Of a stretch of 64,000 nucleotides of DNA, positions 7,803 to 16,493 are shown in pieces. Source of the DNA: Planosporangium spinosum (GTDB taxonomy: Bacteria > Actinomycetota > Actinomycetes > Mycobacteriales > Micromonosporaceae); NCBI RefSeq assembly GCF_049999945.1, contig NZ_JBLYUB010000006.1, positions 248,001 through 312,000 of the forward strand, given 5' to 3'. The first letter of the stretch is position 1, and the number at the start of each line of letters is the position of its first letter. The notes under the pieces are model-generated. The model ran no database searches and was not told the DNA's origin. It worked only from the letters and a program-made list of their open reading frames with translations. The translations under genes were made by a program, and so were the position numbers.

Positions 7803-9347
7803 GTGACCACGAGCCTGCAACGTCCGGCGAGCGGAGCGAGCCGGAGAACGAGCGTGCGGGAGCTTGACAGCTTCGAGATCATCCCGGAAGCACCCCAGGC
7901 GTCCAACGGGATCCCCCGGTCGGCCTGGTTCCGTACCCGCCGCCGCGCGACCTGGTACCGGTCCTACGCGGTGCTGCTGGTCCTGTTCGACTACGTGGCC
8001 GTCGTACTGGCCAGCTTCACCGCCAGCGCCACCCTCGACCAGGCCACCTCGGGCTTCCAGCAGAACCTGGGGCTGTTCAGCCTGATCAAGTACGTGCTGC
8101 TGCCGCTGGGCTGGCTGGTCGTGATGTGGGCGCACGGCTCGTACGACCGGCGCTACACCGGGGTCGGCACCGACGAGTTCAAGCAGGTGTTCCGCGCCTC
8201 CTGGACGATGATCGCGATCGTGTCGTTTTTGGCGTTCTCCACGAAGACCCAACTGTCGCGGCTCTCCGTGGGTATCGCCCTGGTCGGCGCCCTGACCTAC
8301 ATCCTGGTCCTGCGGTACGTCGCCCGGAAGCTGCTCTACCTCGCCCGCCGGCACGGCCTGGCCACCCACCGGCTGCTGCTGGTCGGCACGGTGCCGGAGA
8401 CCATGGAGGTCTTCACCACGATCACCCGCAGCCCGGAGGCCGGCCTGGTGCCCGTGGGCATCCACGCCACCGAGGGGTACACCACGCAGCGGCAGGAGCC
8501 GCCGGTGCCGGTCTTCGCCGGGCGGGACGTGGTCGCGCTGGTCCGGGAGTTGGGTGCCGACACGATCGCGGTGTGCGGCTCGGCCAGCACCGAGCCCGGC
8601 GAGCTGCGGCGCCTGGCGTGGCAGTTGGAGGGCACCGGCGTCGACCTGGTCGTGGCGCCGCAGCTGACCGACATCGCCGGCCCCCGGGTGCACATCCGCC
8701 CGGTCGAGGGGCTGCCGCTGCTGTACGTCGAAGAGCCCACCCTGTCCGGGCTGGCCTGGCTGTTCAAGAACCTCATCGACCGGATCGTCGCCCTCATCGG
8801 CCTGATCGTCGGGCTGCCGGTGTTCCTCGCGATCGCGATCGCGATCCGGATCTCCGACCCCGGCCCGGTCTTCTTCCGGCAGGCCCGGGTGGGCCGCGAG
8901 GGCCGCACGTTCCGGGTCTGGAAGTTCCGGACCATGTACGTCGACGCCGAGGACCGCGTCGCCGAACTGGAGGAGATGAACGAGACCGACGGGCTGCTGT
9001 TCAAGATCCGCAACGATCCGCGGGTGTTCCCGGTCGGCCGGTTCCTGCGCGCCTCGTCCCTCGACGAGCTACCGCAGCTGATCAACGTGTTGATCGGCGA
9101 GATGTCCCTGGTCGGGCCGCGTCCGCTGCCCGCCGAGGACGGCGACTTCCTCGGTGACGTGCGGCGGCGGCTGCTGGTACGCCCCGGCATGACCGGCCTC
9201 TGGCAGGTCTCCGGGCGCAGCGACCTGTCCTGGGACGACGCGGTTCGACTCGACCTGTACTACGTCGACAACTGGTCGTTGGTGCTGGACCTGCACACGC
9301 TGTGGCGGACCGTCGGGGTGGTCCTCCGCCGCAAGGGCGCCTACTAG
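7803..9347 (+). CDS. Polyprenyl glycosylphosphotransferase (exopolysaccharide initiating sugar transferase)
   Basis: The 514-residue form starts at GTG 7803 behind GGGAGGG. The frame stays open to GTG 7617, but that extension is low-complexity and has no ribosome site. Order: cytoplasmic tail, four or five N-terminal helices (about 50-190), a Rossmann-like CoA-binding-type domain (HRLLLVGTVPETMEVF), one more helix, then the bacterial sugar transferase domain with FRVWKFRTM, SLDELPQLINVLIGEMSL and VGPRP. It transfers a sugar-1-phosphate to undecaprenyl phosphate, the first step of repeat-unit assembly. It belongs with the flippase, GT4 and polymerase genes upstream. Confidence 0.93.
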   Translation: MTTSLQRPASGASRRTSVRELDSFEIIPEAPQASNGIPRSAWFRTRRRATWYRSYAVLLVLFDYVAVVLASFTASATLDQATSGFQQNLGLFSLIKYVLLPLGWLVVMWAHGSYDRRYTGVGTDEFKQVFRASWTMIAIVSFLAFSTKTQLSRLSVGIALVGALTYILVLRYVARKLLYLARRHGLATHRLLLVGTVPETMEVFTTITRSPEAGLVPVGIHATEGYTTQRQEPPVPVFAGRDVVALVRELGADTIAVCGSASTEPGELRRLAWQLEGTGVDLVVAPQLTDIAGPRVHIRPVEGLPLLYVEEPTLSGLAWLFKNLIDRIVALIGLIVGLPVFLAIAIAIRISDPGPVFFRQARVGREGRTFRVWKFRTMYVDAEDRVAELEEMNETDGLLFKIRNDPRVFPVGRFLRASSLDELPQLINVLIGEMSLVGPRPLPAEDGDFLGDVRRRLLVRPGMTGLWQVSGRSDLSWDDAVRLDLYYVDNWSLVLDLHTLWRTVGVVLRRKGAY

Positions 9348-9402
9348 TCCAGTGGCCAGGCCGTAGGACCTCGATGGAGGTTGTGCCGGCGCCGGTGCGC
9401 GG

Positions 9403-10635
9403 GTGACGATCCCTGCCGTGCGGGCAAACCTCTCGGCCGCGTCGGCCGTCCTGGCGCTGCTGGCCGCCCTCGCCGGTGCGGTGTACGCGGTGCTGCGGCT
9501 GCGCGCCCGGCCCGGCATCGCGACCGCCACCCAGCGGGCCACGTACGAGGTGCTGCACATCGGAGCGCTCGCGGCCGAGCCGCTGCGGGCCGGGCTCACC
9601 GCCGCGGCGGCCGCCAAGGCGGTACGGCACCTGCGTACGCTCACCGGGGCGGCCGGCTTCGCGATCGCCTCGACCGACGGAATCCTCGCGCTGGACGGGG
9701 TGGGTGACCACCACCGCCCCGAGTTGGAAGCCGCCGCCGCGAAGGTCGCCGCCACCGGCCGCTCCGTCGTGCTCGGCACCGGCGACCTCCCCTGCGACCT
9801 GATGGACTGCGCCGTCCGCGGCGGGGTCGTGGTGGCGATCGACCGGGGCGGCGGCGGCAGCCAGGGCGCGCTGGTCGCGGTCAGCGACGGGCCCGTAGCG
9901 CCCGGGCTGGTCCAGGCGACCGTCGAAACCGCGCGCTGGGTCGCGGCGCAACTGGCCTTCGCCGAGCTGGACTCGTCGCGGGCCCGCATCGCCCGCGCCG
10001 AGGTGCGCGCGCTGCGGGCCCAGATCAGCCCGCACTTCATCTACAACGCCCTCACCGCGATCGCGTCGTTCGTGCGTACCGACCCGGAGCGGGCCCGGGA
10101 GCTGATCCTGGAGTTCGCCGAGTTCACCCGGTACTCCTTCCGCGCGCACGGTGAGTTCACCACGCTCGCGGAGGAGCTGCGCTCGATCGACCGGTACCTG
10201 ACGATCGAGCGGGCCCGCTTCGGTGAACGGCTGCAGGTACGCCTGCAGATCGCGCCCGAGGTGCTGCCGGTCGGACTGCCGTTCCTGTGCCTCCAGCCAC
10301 TCGTGGAGAACGCGGTCCGGCACGGGCTGTCGGCCAAGCCGGGCGTCGGCACGGTCAGCATCGTCGCCCGCGACGCCGGCGCCGAGTGCCACCTCACGGT
10401 CGAGGACGACGGCGTCGGCATGGATCCGTCGGTCCTCGCCGGCCCGGCCTCCGCCGACGACGAGGCGGCCGAGGCGGGGCAGCATGTCGGACTGAGCAAC
10501 GTGGACGACCGGCTGCGATCGGTCTTCGGCGACGAGTACGGGCTGGTGGTCGAGACCGCGCCCGGCGCGGGAACGAAGGTGAGTATGCGGATACCCAAGT
10601 TCCATCCGGTCGTCCGGGCCCGGAGCGCGGCATGA
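9403..10635 (+). CDS. LytS-type sensor histidine kinase
   Basis: 410 residues: one N-terminal membrane helix (about 9-32), a GAF-like sensory domain (about 45-185), then the His_kinase region with ALRAQISPHFIYNALTAI (phospho-His near 211), PLVENAVRHGLS as N-box and a HATPase fold with DDGVGMDPS. This is the LytS/YehU class that pairs with LytTR regulators. The downstream regulator overlaps by ATGA. In actinobacteria such pairs often sit beside DUF485/acetate-symporter operons; two such transporters are found 5-12 kb downstream. Confidence 0.92.
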   Translation: MTIPAVRANLSAASAVLALLAALAGAVYAVLRLRARPGIATATQRATYEVLHIGALAAEPLRAGLTAAAAAKAVRHLRTLTGAAGFAIASTDGILALDGVGDHHRPELEAAAAKVAATGRSVVLGTGDLPCDLMDCAVRGGVVVAIDRGGGGSQGALVAVSDGPVAPGLVQATVETARWVAAQLAFAELDSSRARIARAEVRALRAQISPHFIYNALTAIASFVRTDPERARELILEFAEFTRYSFRAHGEFTTLAEELRSIDRYLTIERARFGERLQVRLQIAPEVLPVGLPFLCLQPLVENAVRHGLSAKPGVGTVSIVARDAGAECHLTVEDDGVGMDPSVLAGPASADDEAAEAGQHVGLSNVDDRLRSVFGDEYGLVVETAPGAGTKVSMRIPKFHPVVRARSAA

Positions 10636-11417
10636 TCACTGACTATCCCCGGGTGGCGCCCGCCTACCTGCGGGTACTGGCCGTCGACGACGAGCCGCCG
10701 GCACTGGACGAGCTGGCCTTCCTGCTGCGCGCCGACCCGCGGGTCGCCGAGGTCAGCACGGCGACCGACGCGACCGAGGCGCTGCGGGTGCTCCGCGACA
10801 CCGACGTCGACGTGGTGTTCCTCGACATCCGGATGCCCGGCCTCGACGGCATGGAGCTGGCCCGGCTGCTCGGCCGGTTCGCCAAGCCGCCCGCGGTCGT
10901 GTTCGTCACCGCGTACGACGACCGGGCCGCGGAGGCGTTCGACCTCGGGGTCACCGACTACGTCCGCAAGCCGGTACAGGCCGACCGGATCGCCGAGTCG
11001 CTGCGCCGGGTACTCGCCGGCCGGCTGGTGAGCGCCCACCCCGCCGTCGCCGGGTACCGTGAGCGGGCCGACGACCCGACGATCCCGGTCGAGCTGGCCG
11101 GTACGACCCGGATGCTGCCGCGCTCGGCGGTCCGGTGGGTCGAGGCGCAGGGCGACTACGCCCGCCTGCACACCGCCGACGGCTCGCACCTGGTACGGGT
11201 GCCGCTGGCGACGCTCGCCGAGCGCTGGGCCGACGCCGGGTTCGTCCGGGTGCACCGCTCCTACCTGGTGCAGCTCAAGTTGATCACCGAGCTGCGGGCG
11301 GCCAACGGCGGCTACGTCGTGGTCGTCGACGGCCGGGAGCTGCCGGTGTCGCGCCGGCACACCCGCGAGCTCAAGGACCGGCTGGTCCGCGCGGCGAAGC
11401 AGAACTGGGGCGGTTAG
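10632..11417 (+). CDS. LytTR-family response regulator
   Basis: 261 residues, ATG overlapping the kinase stop. The receiver domain has the acidic pair VDDE, phosphoacceptor Asp65 in VVFLDIRMPG, Thr in VFVTAYDD and Lys in VRKPV. The C-terminal half (about 155-258) is a LytTR DNA-binding domain with VEAQGDYARLHTADG and FVRVHRSYLVQL. It would be phosphorylated by the LytS-type kinase and bind paired direct repeats in promoters. Targets are not shown by sequence; carboxylate symporter genes nearby are reasonable candidates. Confidence 0.94.
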   Translation: MITDYPRVAPAYLRVLAVDDEPPALDELAFLLRADPRVAEVSTATDATEALRVLRDTDVDVVFLDIRMPGLDGMELARLLGRFAKPPAVVFVTAYDDRAAEAFDLGVTDYVRKPVQADRIAESLRRVLAGRLVSAHPAVAGYRERADDPTIPVELAGTTRMLPRSAVRWVEAQGDYARLHTADGSHLVRVPLATLAERWADAGFVRVHRSYLVQLKLITELRAANGGYVVVVDGRELPVSRRHTRELKDRLVRAAKQNWGG

Positions 11418-11555
11418 CGAACGGGACGGTCAGAACACCTCGGCCGGGTCGATCACCAGCGGGAACGGGCCTTTCATCCTGGAGGGCCGGTCCGGTGCGG
11501 CGCCACTTTCCACAGTAACCGTCCACAGGCCGCCTCCGGCCTTGACAAACGCTGG

Positions 11556-12383
11556 TCAGCTCGGCTGGACCGTGATGTTGCCGCTGCCGGTGCGCACCTT
11601 GACGTGGTGGGTGCCGGAGGCGTCGCTCGGTACCCGTACGTCCAGGTCGCCCGAGGAGCTGGTCGCCGATACCCGGTAGGTCTGCCCACCCGGTACGGTC
11701 AGCCGCACGTCGCCGCTGCCGGTGTTCGCGTCGACATCCTGCGCGGTGGCCAGCACCAGGGTGGTGTTGCCCGACCCGGTGTGCACGGCGGTCCGCGAAC
11801 CGCGCAGGTCCTTGGCGTCGATGTCGCCGGACCCGGTCTCCACGGTGGCCGCCCCCGTCACGTGGGCCAGCCGCAGGTTGCCCGAGCCGGCCCGGCCGGT
11901 GACGTCGCCGGTGACGTCGGCGACGTCGACGTCACCGGAGCCGGTGCGTACCACCACGTCGCCGGAGGCGCCGTGGATCTGGACGTTGCCCGAGCCGACC
12001 TCGAGCGTGGCCGAGGCGATACCGCTCAGCGTGATGTCGCCGGAGCCGTTGCGACCGTTGACCCGTACCCCGCGCGGCGCGGTCACCTCGTAGTCGACCA
12101 GGCACACCCGCCCGCACGAGGTGTTGAGGATCAGTGTGTCGCCGCGTACCGAGTCCGTGGCTCCCGGCCGGTCGTCGCGGTACCGGACGTGACGTTTCAC
12201 GTGAATCGTGCCGTCCGGCGACGCGGACACGGTCACCGATCCGGCCCCGCCGGCGATGGTGATCGCGGCAACCCGGTCCGCCACCGTCCGCTCGTCGCGG
12301 AACTCCTGGTCGGCCATCAGATCACAGCCGCCCAGCAGCCCGACGACCAGTACACCGGCCCCACCGGCAACGATCCTTTTCAT
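11556..12383 (-). CDS. DUF4097-type beta-helical lipoprotein
   Basis: 275 residues with a signal peptide ending in lipobox LLGGC, so it is probably anchored to the outer face of the membrane. From about residue 110 the chain repeats a short motif ending in GSGD/GSGN about every 18-20 residues (for example VRTGSGDVDVADVTGDV), the hallmark of the DUF4097 right-handed beta-helix. Two Cys (TSCGRVCLVD) may form a disulphide. Function is unknown, possibly surface or envelope-stress related. A TAACTT box lies 6 nt before the ATG, so expression is probably leaderless. It is divergent from the OmpR/EnvZ-type pair. Confidence 0.85.
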   Translation of the reverse strand: MKRIVAGGAGVLVVGLLGGCDLMADQEFRDERTVADRVAAITIAGGAGSVTVSASPDGTIHVKRHVRYRDDRPGATDSVRGDTLILNTSCGRVCLVDYEVTAPRGVRVNGRNGSGDITLSGIASATLEVGSGNVQIHGASGDVVVRTGSGDVDVADVTGDVTGRAGSGNLRLAHVTGAATVETGSGDIDAKDLRGSRTAVHTGSGNTTLVLATAQDVDANTGSGDVRLTVPGGQTYRVSATSSSGDLDVRVPSDASGTHHVKVRTGSGNITVQPS

Positions 12384-12548
12384 GCCCCGAAGTTACGGGC
12401 CGACCGGGTGTGCGGGCATCCGGGACACTCCCCGAGTCACCCCTGAACATCTCCCCCGAGTGCCAGCCCGGTTCCCGCGCGACCTCTGCACCGAATGTTC
12501 ACACCAACCGCCGGTCGTCTCCACCGCCACTGAATAGAGTGCGCCGGT

Positions 12549-13241
12549 ATGAGCCAACGTCGAGTACTGGTCGTCGAGGACGAGCGGACGATCGCCGAGT
12601 CCGTCGCCGCCCGGCTGCGGGCCGAGGGGTACGCCGTCGACCTCGCCCACGACGGTCCGACCGCCGTCGCCCGCGCCCAGGCGCTCCAGCCCGACCTGGT
12701 CGTCCTCGACGTCATGCTCCCCGGGTTCGACGGGCTGGAGGTGTGCCGGCGCCTTCAGGCCCACCGTCCGGTACCGGTGCTGATGCTGACCGCCCGCGAC
12801 GACGAGACCGACCTGCTCGTGGGGTTGGCCGTCGGCGCCGACGACTACCTCACCAAGCCGTTCTCGATGCGGGAGCTGGCGGCGCGGGTACACGCGCTGC
12901 TGCGCCGGATGGACAAGCTCGCCCACCCCGCCGACGACCACGACGCCGCGCCGCCGATCGTCATCGGTGACCTGGAGATCAACCGGGCTGAGCGGCGGGT
13001 CCGCCGTGACGGCGTCGAGGCCCACCTGACCCCGACCGAGTTCGACCTGTTGGTCCACCTGGCGAGCCGGCCGCGCACGGTACTGCCGCGCGAGCGCCTG
13101 CTCGCCGACGTCTGGGGCTGGTCGGACGCGCTCGGTACCCGGACCGTCGACAGCCACGTCAAGGCGCTGCGTCGCAAGCTCGGCTCCGACCTGATCCGGA
13201 CCGTGCACGGCGTCGGGTACGCCCTCGAGGTGCCGGCGTGA
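12549..13241 (+). CDS. OmpR-family response regulator
   Basis: 230 residues: receiver domain with VEDE, Asp54 in LVVLDVMLPG, Thr in MLTARDD and Lys in YLTKPF, then a winged-helix Trans_reg_C domain (LTPTEFDLLVHLASRP...LIRTVHGVGYAL). TAGAGT at 12535-12540 lies 8 nt before ATG with no Shine-Dalgarno, a leaderless start. It overlaps its kinase by GTGA. It probably regulates the divergent DUF4097 gene and/or the DUF4173 gene downstream (inference). Confidence 0.94.
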   Translation: MSQRRVLVVEDERTIAESVAARLRAEGYAVDLAHDGPTAVARAQALQPDLVVLDVMLPGFDGLEVCRRLQAHRPVPVLMLTARDDETDLLVGLAVGADDYLTKPFSMRELAARVHALLRRMDKLAHPADDHDAAPPIVIGDLEINRAERRVRRDGVEAHLTPTEFDLLVHLASRPRTVLPRERLLADVWGWSDALGTRTVDSHVKALRRKLGSDLIRTVHGVGYALEVPA

Positions 13242-14260
13242 TGGACTTCCTGCCCCGCCCACTGGACCCGCTGCGCTCGATCAAGGTCAAGCTGGGCGTC
13301 ACCCTCGTCGGCGCGGGCGCCGCCGGGATGGCCGTCTTCTGGTACGGCACCGGGGCGTTCCGGCCGCGGACCGCCGCCACCGCGATCGTCGTCGCGCTCG
13401 TCACGTCCCAGATCCTGGCGCACGGGATGACGGCACCGCTGCGGGAGATGACGGCCGCCGCGCGCGCCATGGCGCGGGGGGACTACAGCCGCCGGGTCCG
13501 CGCGACCTCGCGCGACGAGGTCGGGCAGCTCGCGGCGGCGTTCAACCAGATGGCCACCGACCTTGAGTCGGCCGACCAGCAGCGGCGCGAGCTGATCGCC
13601 AACGTGTCGCACGAACTGCGGACCCCCATCTCGGCGCTCCGGGCCGTGCTGGAGAACATCGTCGACGGCGTCGCCGCCGCCGACCCCGCGACGCTGCGGA
13701 CGGCGTTGACCCAGACCGAGCGGCTGGGCCGGCTGGTCACCGAACTGCTCGACCTGTCCCGTATCGACGCCGGCGTGCTCGCCCTCGACCTCGACGAGTT
13801 CGCGGTCGCCGACCTGTTCGCCGACGTGGTGGCGGAGGCCGAGGTCGCGGCGGCCGCCCGGGACCGGAAGGTGGTGTTCCGTACCCAGGTCGTGCCGCCG
13901 GACACCACCGTCTACGCCGACCGCGAGCGGCTGCACCAGGTCGTGGTCAACCTGCTGGACAACGCCGTCCGGCACGGCCCCGCCGACGGCACGGTCACCG
14001 TGACCGGCATCGCGGCGGCGGGCGCGGTGACCATCGAGGTCGTCGACGAGGGTCCGGGCATCCCGGTCGAGGAGCGCCACCGCGTCTTCGAGCGGTTCAC
14101 CAGGGGAGACCGGTCCACCGGCGGCGGCACCGGTCTCGGCCTCGCGATCGCCCGCTGGGTCGTGGAACTGCACCACGGCTCGATCTCCGTCGCCGACACC
14201 GGAGCGGCGGAGGGCTGCCGGATCCGGGTCACCCTGCCCGGCCCCGCGACGACAACCTGA
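13238..14260 (+). CDS. HAMP-domain sensor histidine kinase
   Basis: 340 residues: two closely spaced N-terminal helices (about 18-36 and 45-65) with almost no external sensor loop, a HAMP domain (LREMTAAARAMARGDYSRRV), HisKA with phospho-His125 in ANVSHELRTPIS, and HATPase_c with NLLDNAVRHGP, DEGPGIP and GGGTGLGLAIA. The start is GTG 13238 or ATG 13241, both in frame and overlapping the regulator stop. The tiny loop suggests sensing within the membrane or through a partner protein. Confidence 0.94.
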   Translation: MMDFLPRPLDPLRSIKVKLGVTLVGAGAAGMAVFWYGTGAFRPRTAATAIVVALVTSQILAHGMTAPLREMTAAARAMARGDYSRRVRATSRDEVGQLAAAFNQMATDLESADQQRRELIANVSHELRTPISALRAVLENIVDGVAAADPATLRTALTQTERLGRLVTELLDLSRIDAGVLALDLDEFAVADLFADVVAEAEVAAAARDRKVVFRTQVVPPDTTVYADRERLHQVVVNLLDNAVRHGPADGTVTVTGIAAAGAVTIEVVDEGPGIPVEERHRVFERFTRGDRSTGGGTGLGLAIARWVVELHHGSISVADTGAAEGCRIRVTLPGPATTT

Positions 14261-14356
14261 GGCCGGCCGGCCTCCCCGTCCCACACCGCACGAGCGCAGT
14301 TCGCCGCCCGGCGATCGGCGTCGCTTCATGCTGCCCGAGAACAGGAGTGATGCGCG

Positions 14357-16000
14357 ATGGATGACAGCCAGAGCACGCAGGCCGGTACCGAACGGGACCC
14401 GGTCGAGTCGGAGCCGACCGGCGCCGCCCCCGCCGACCCGACGCCTCCCGCCCCGCCGGCACCTGAAGCCTCTGACGCGTCCGTGCCGCCGGCCAAGCCC
14501 TTCGCCGGATTGCCGCCGGCACCGCCCTTCCCCGCCGTGCCGCCCGTCCCGGCGCTGGCTGGCCCGCCCCGGACCCCCTCGTCGTTCCCGGTCCACCGGT
14601 GGGACCGACCGGGTGTGGCGCCCGGAGCCCAGGTCCTCGGGGCGGTGCTGCTGGCCGCGCTGCTCGGGGCCGGCACCGTCACCCTGGACCGGCCCGGGCT
14701 GGGGTGGTTGCTCACCGGCTTCGCCGTCGTCGCGGTCGTGGTCGCCACGAGCGTGCAGTTCCGGGTCCGGTTGGCGGTCGGCCGGTGGCTGTGGGCGCTC
14801 GCCGGCATCGCGCTGCTCGCCGTCGGTACGGTCCGGGCCGCCGACTGGCTGTATCTGGTCTGCCTGCCGATGGCCGGGCTGTGTGCCGCCCAGGCCCTTG
14901 TCGACGGGGCGTCGCTGCGCAACATGGTCGCCGGTGTCCTCGCCGGCCCGGTGGCGGTGCTCCGGGCGCTGCCGTGGGCCGGCCGCGGGATCCGTGGGAT
15001 GTCCCCGGGCGCCCGGCCGCAGGCGCTGGGCCGGCTGCTCGCCTCGGCCGCGGTCAGCGTGGTGCTGCTGATCGTGTTCGGAGCCCTGTTCGCCAGCGCC
15101 GACGACGCGTTCGCCCGGCTCGTGGGCCGGATCGTCCCGGACGCCGACCTCAGCGGGTTGCCGCGCTGGCTGTTCCTGTTCACGGCGATCGGGCTCGGTA
15201 GCCTCGGTATCGGGTACCTGGTGGCGTCGCGGCCACAGCTGACCGAGGCGGGCGAGCCCCGCCGGCCGCTGCGCCTGCTGGAGTGGGCGCTCCCGGTCGC
15301 CCTGCTCGACGCGCTGTTCGCCCTGTTCGTACTGGTCCAGGTCACCGTGCTGTTCGGCGGCCGCGACCACGTCCTCCGGCCGGGCGGTCCGGACTTCGCC
15401 CAGTACGCCCGCGGCGGCTTCTGGCAACTGCTCGTCGTCACCATGCTGACCCTCGGGGTGGTCGGCGTGGTGGTGCGGTGGGCGCCGCGGGTCGGGCGCG
15501 CCGACCGTACCGCCATCCGGGCGCTGGTGGGCGCGCTCGCGGCCCTCACCCTGGTGATCGTCGCCTCGGCGCTGAAGCGCATGGCCCTGTACGAGGAGGT
15601 GTACGGGTACACCCGGCTGCGCCTGGTCATCAGCGCCACCGAACTGTGGCTCGGCCTGCTGTTCGTGCTCGTCCTGGTCGCCGGCGTCCGGCTGCGCACG
15701 CGCTGGCTGCCGCGGGCCGTCCTGGCGAGCGCGGTGATCGGGCTTCTCGCGCTGGCCGCGGTCGACCCCGACCGGTTCATCGCCGACCGCAACGTCGACC
15801 GGTTCGAGCGTACCGGCCGGGTGGACATGTTCTACCTGTCCGGCCTGTCGGCGGACGCGGTACCGGCGCTGACCCGGCTGCCGGCCGACGTGCGGTCGTA
15901 CCCCCTCGCGGAGATCACCGCGCGCCTCGACGACCAGCCGGACTCCTGGTACGGCTACAACCTCGGGCGTAGCCGGGCCCGCAGGCTGGCGTCCCCCTGA
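14357..16000 (+). CDS. DUF4173/DUF4153-type polytopic membrane protein
   Basis: 547 residues. The first 75 are Pro/Ala-rich and probably cytoplasmic and disordered; then about eleven helices and a soluble C-terminal segment ending DSWYGYNLGRSRARRL. The conserved YEEVYGYTRLRL and WALPVALLDALFALF motifs fit DUF4153/DUF4173. Function is unknown. It sits directly behind an OmpR/EnvZ-type pair, which may control it. AGGAG is 9 nt upstream of the ATG. Confidence 0.85.
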   Translation: MDDSQSTQAGTERDPVESEPTGAAPADPTPPAPPAPEASDASVPPAKPFAGLPPAPPFPAVPPVPALAGPPRTPSSFPVHRWDRPGVAPGAQVLGAVLLAALLGAGTVTLDRPGLGWLLTGFAVVAVVVATSVQFRVRLAVGRWLWALAGIALLAVGTVRAADWLYLVCLPMAGLCAAQALVDGASLRNMVAGVLAGPVAVLRALPWAGRGIRGMSPGARPQALGRLLASAAVSVVLLIVFGALFASADDAFARLVGRIVPDADLSGLPRWLFLFTAIGLGSLGIGYLVASRPQLTEAGEPRRPLRLLEWALPVALLDALFALFVLVQVTVLFGGRDHVLRPGGPDFAQYARGGFWQLLVVTMLTLGVVGVVVRWAPRVGRADRTAIRALVGALAALTLVIVASALKRMALYEEVYGYTRLRLVISATELWLGLLFVLVLVAGVRLRTRWLPRAVLASAVIGLLALAAVDPDRFIADRNVDRFERTGRVDMFYLSGLSADAVPALTRLPADVRSYPLAEITARLDDQPDSWYGYNLGRSRARRLASP

Positions 16001-16017
16001 TCACGCTGCCGTTCCGC

Positions 16018-16065
16018 GATCGTGAAGAGTTCGTGGGGCGATGACCCCCTGAAGTCTTCACGATC
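16018..16065. terminator. GATC-ended palindrome after the DUF4173 gene
   Basis: Arms 16018-16038 and 16045-16065 pair GATCGTGAAGAGTTCG with its near complement, with three or four mismatches and a 6-nt loop (CGATGA). The same arm sequence recurs at 41168-41262. It lies between two plus-strand genes. Confidence 0.65.
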
Positions 16066-16091
16066 ATGATCGGGTCGGGCAGACTCCCCGC

Positions 16092-16493
16092 ATGGCAACC
16101 GCACCGACGCAGCCCGGCCCGGCGGGGCCTGAGAAACGGGTCCGGGTCGTGCTGGCCGAGGTGGCCCGTGCCAGAACCCCCGGGCACACCCGGATCGAGC
16201 TGGAGGAGCAGAGCCAGATCGGGGAGGCACTGGTGCGGGGCCTGGTCCGCACCCAGCTCGCGCTCGCCCTGCGGCTCGCCGCGGTCGTGGCGGTCGGGCT
16301 CGGCGGGCTGCCGCTGCTGTTCGCGGTCGCGCCGTCGGTGGCCCGGGCGAGGCCGTTCGGGGTGGCCCTGCCGTGGCTGCTGCTCGGGCTGGTGGCGTAC
16401 CCGTTCCTGGCCACCGTCGGCTGGGCGTACGTGCACCTCGCCGAGCGCACCGAACGCGACTTCGCCGAACTGGTCGAACGGCCGGAGAAGTGA
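16092..16493 (+). CDS. Small two-helix membrane protein coupled to a symporter
   Basis: 133 residues: a basic N-terminal cytoplasmic part, two hydrophobic helices (about 58-80 and 92-115) and a charged tail (HLAERTERDFAELVERPEK). It overlaps the following symporter by GTGA. The second symporter operon in the window has a DUF485 protein in the same position; this protein has no clear sequence match to that but the same layout and length. It is probably the accessory subunit of the transporter. Confidence 0.65.
   Translation: MATAPTQPGPAGPEKRVRVVLAEVARARTPGHTRIELEEQSQIGEALVRGLVRTQLALALRLAAVVAVGLGGLPLLFAVAPSVARARPFGVALPWLLLGLVAYPFLATVGWAYVHLAERTERDFAELVERPEK

Noticed and set aside
12845..15427. 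Very long open frame on the minus strand across the OmpR pair and DUF4173 gene
   Set aside because: It is antisense to three well-recognised genes, has low-complexity Arg/Gly/Pro/Gln content, and exists because of GC-rich codon bias.
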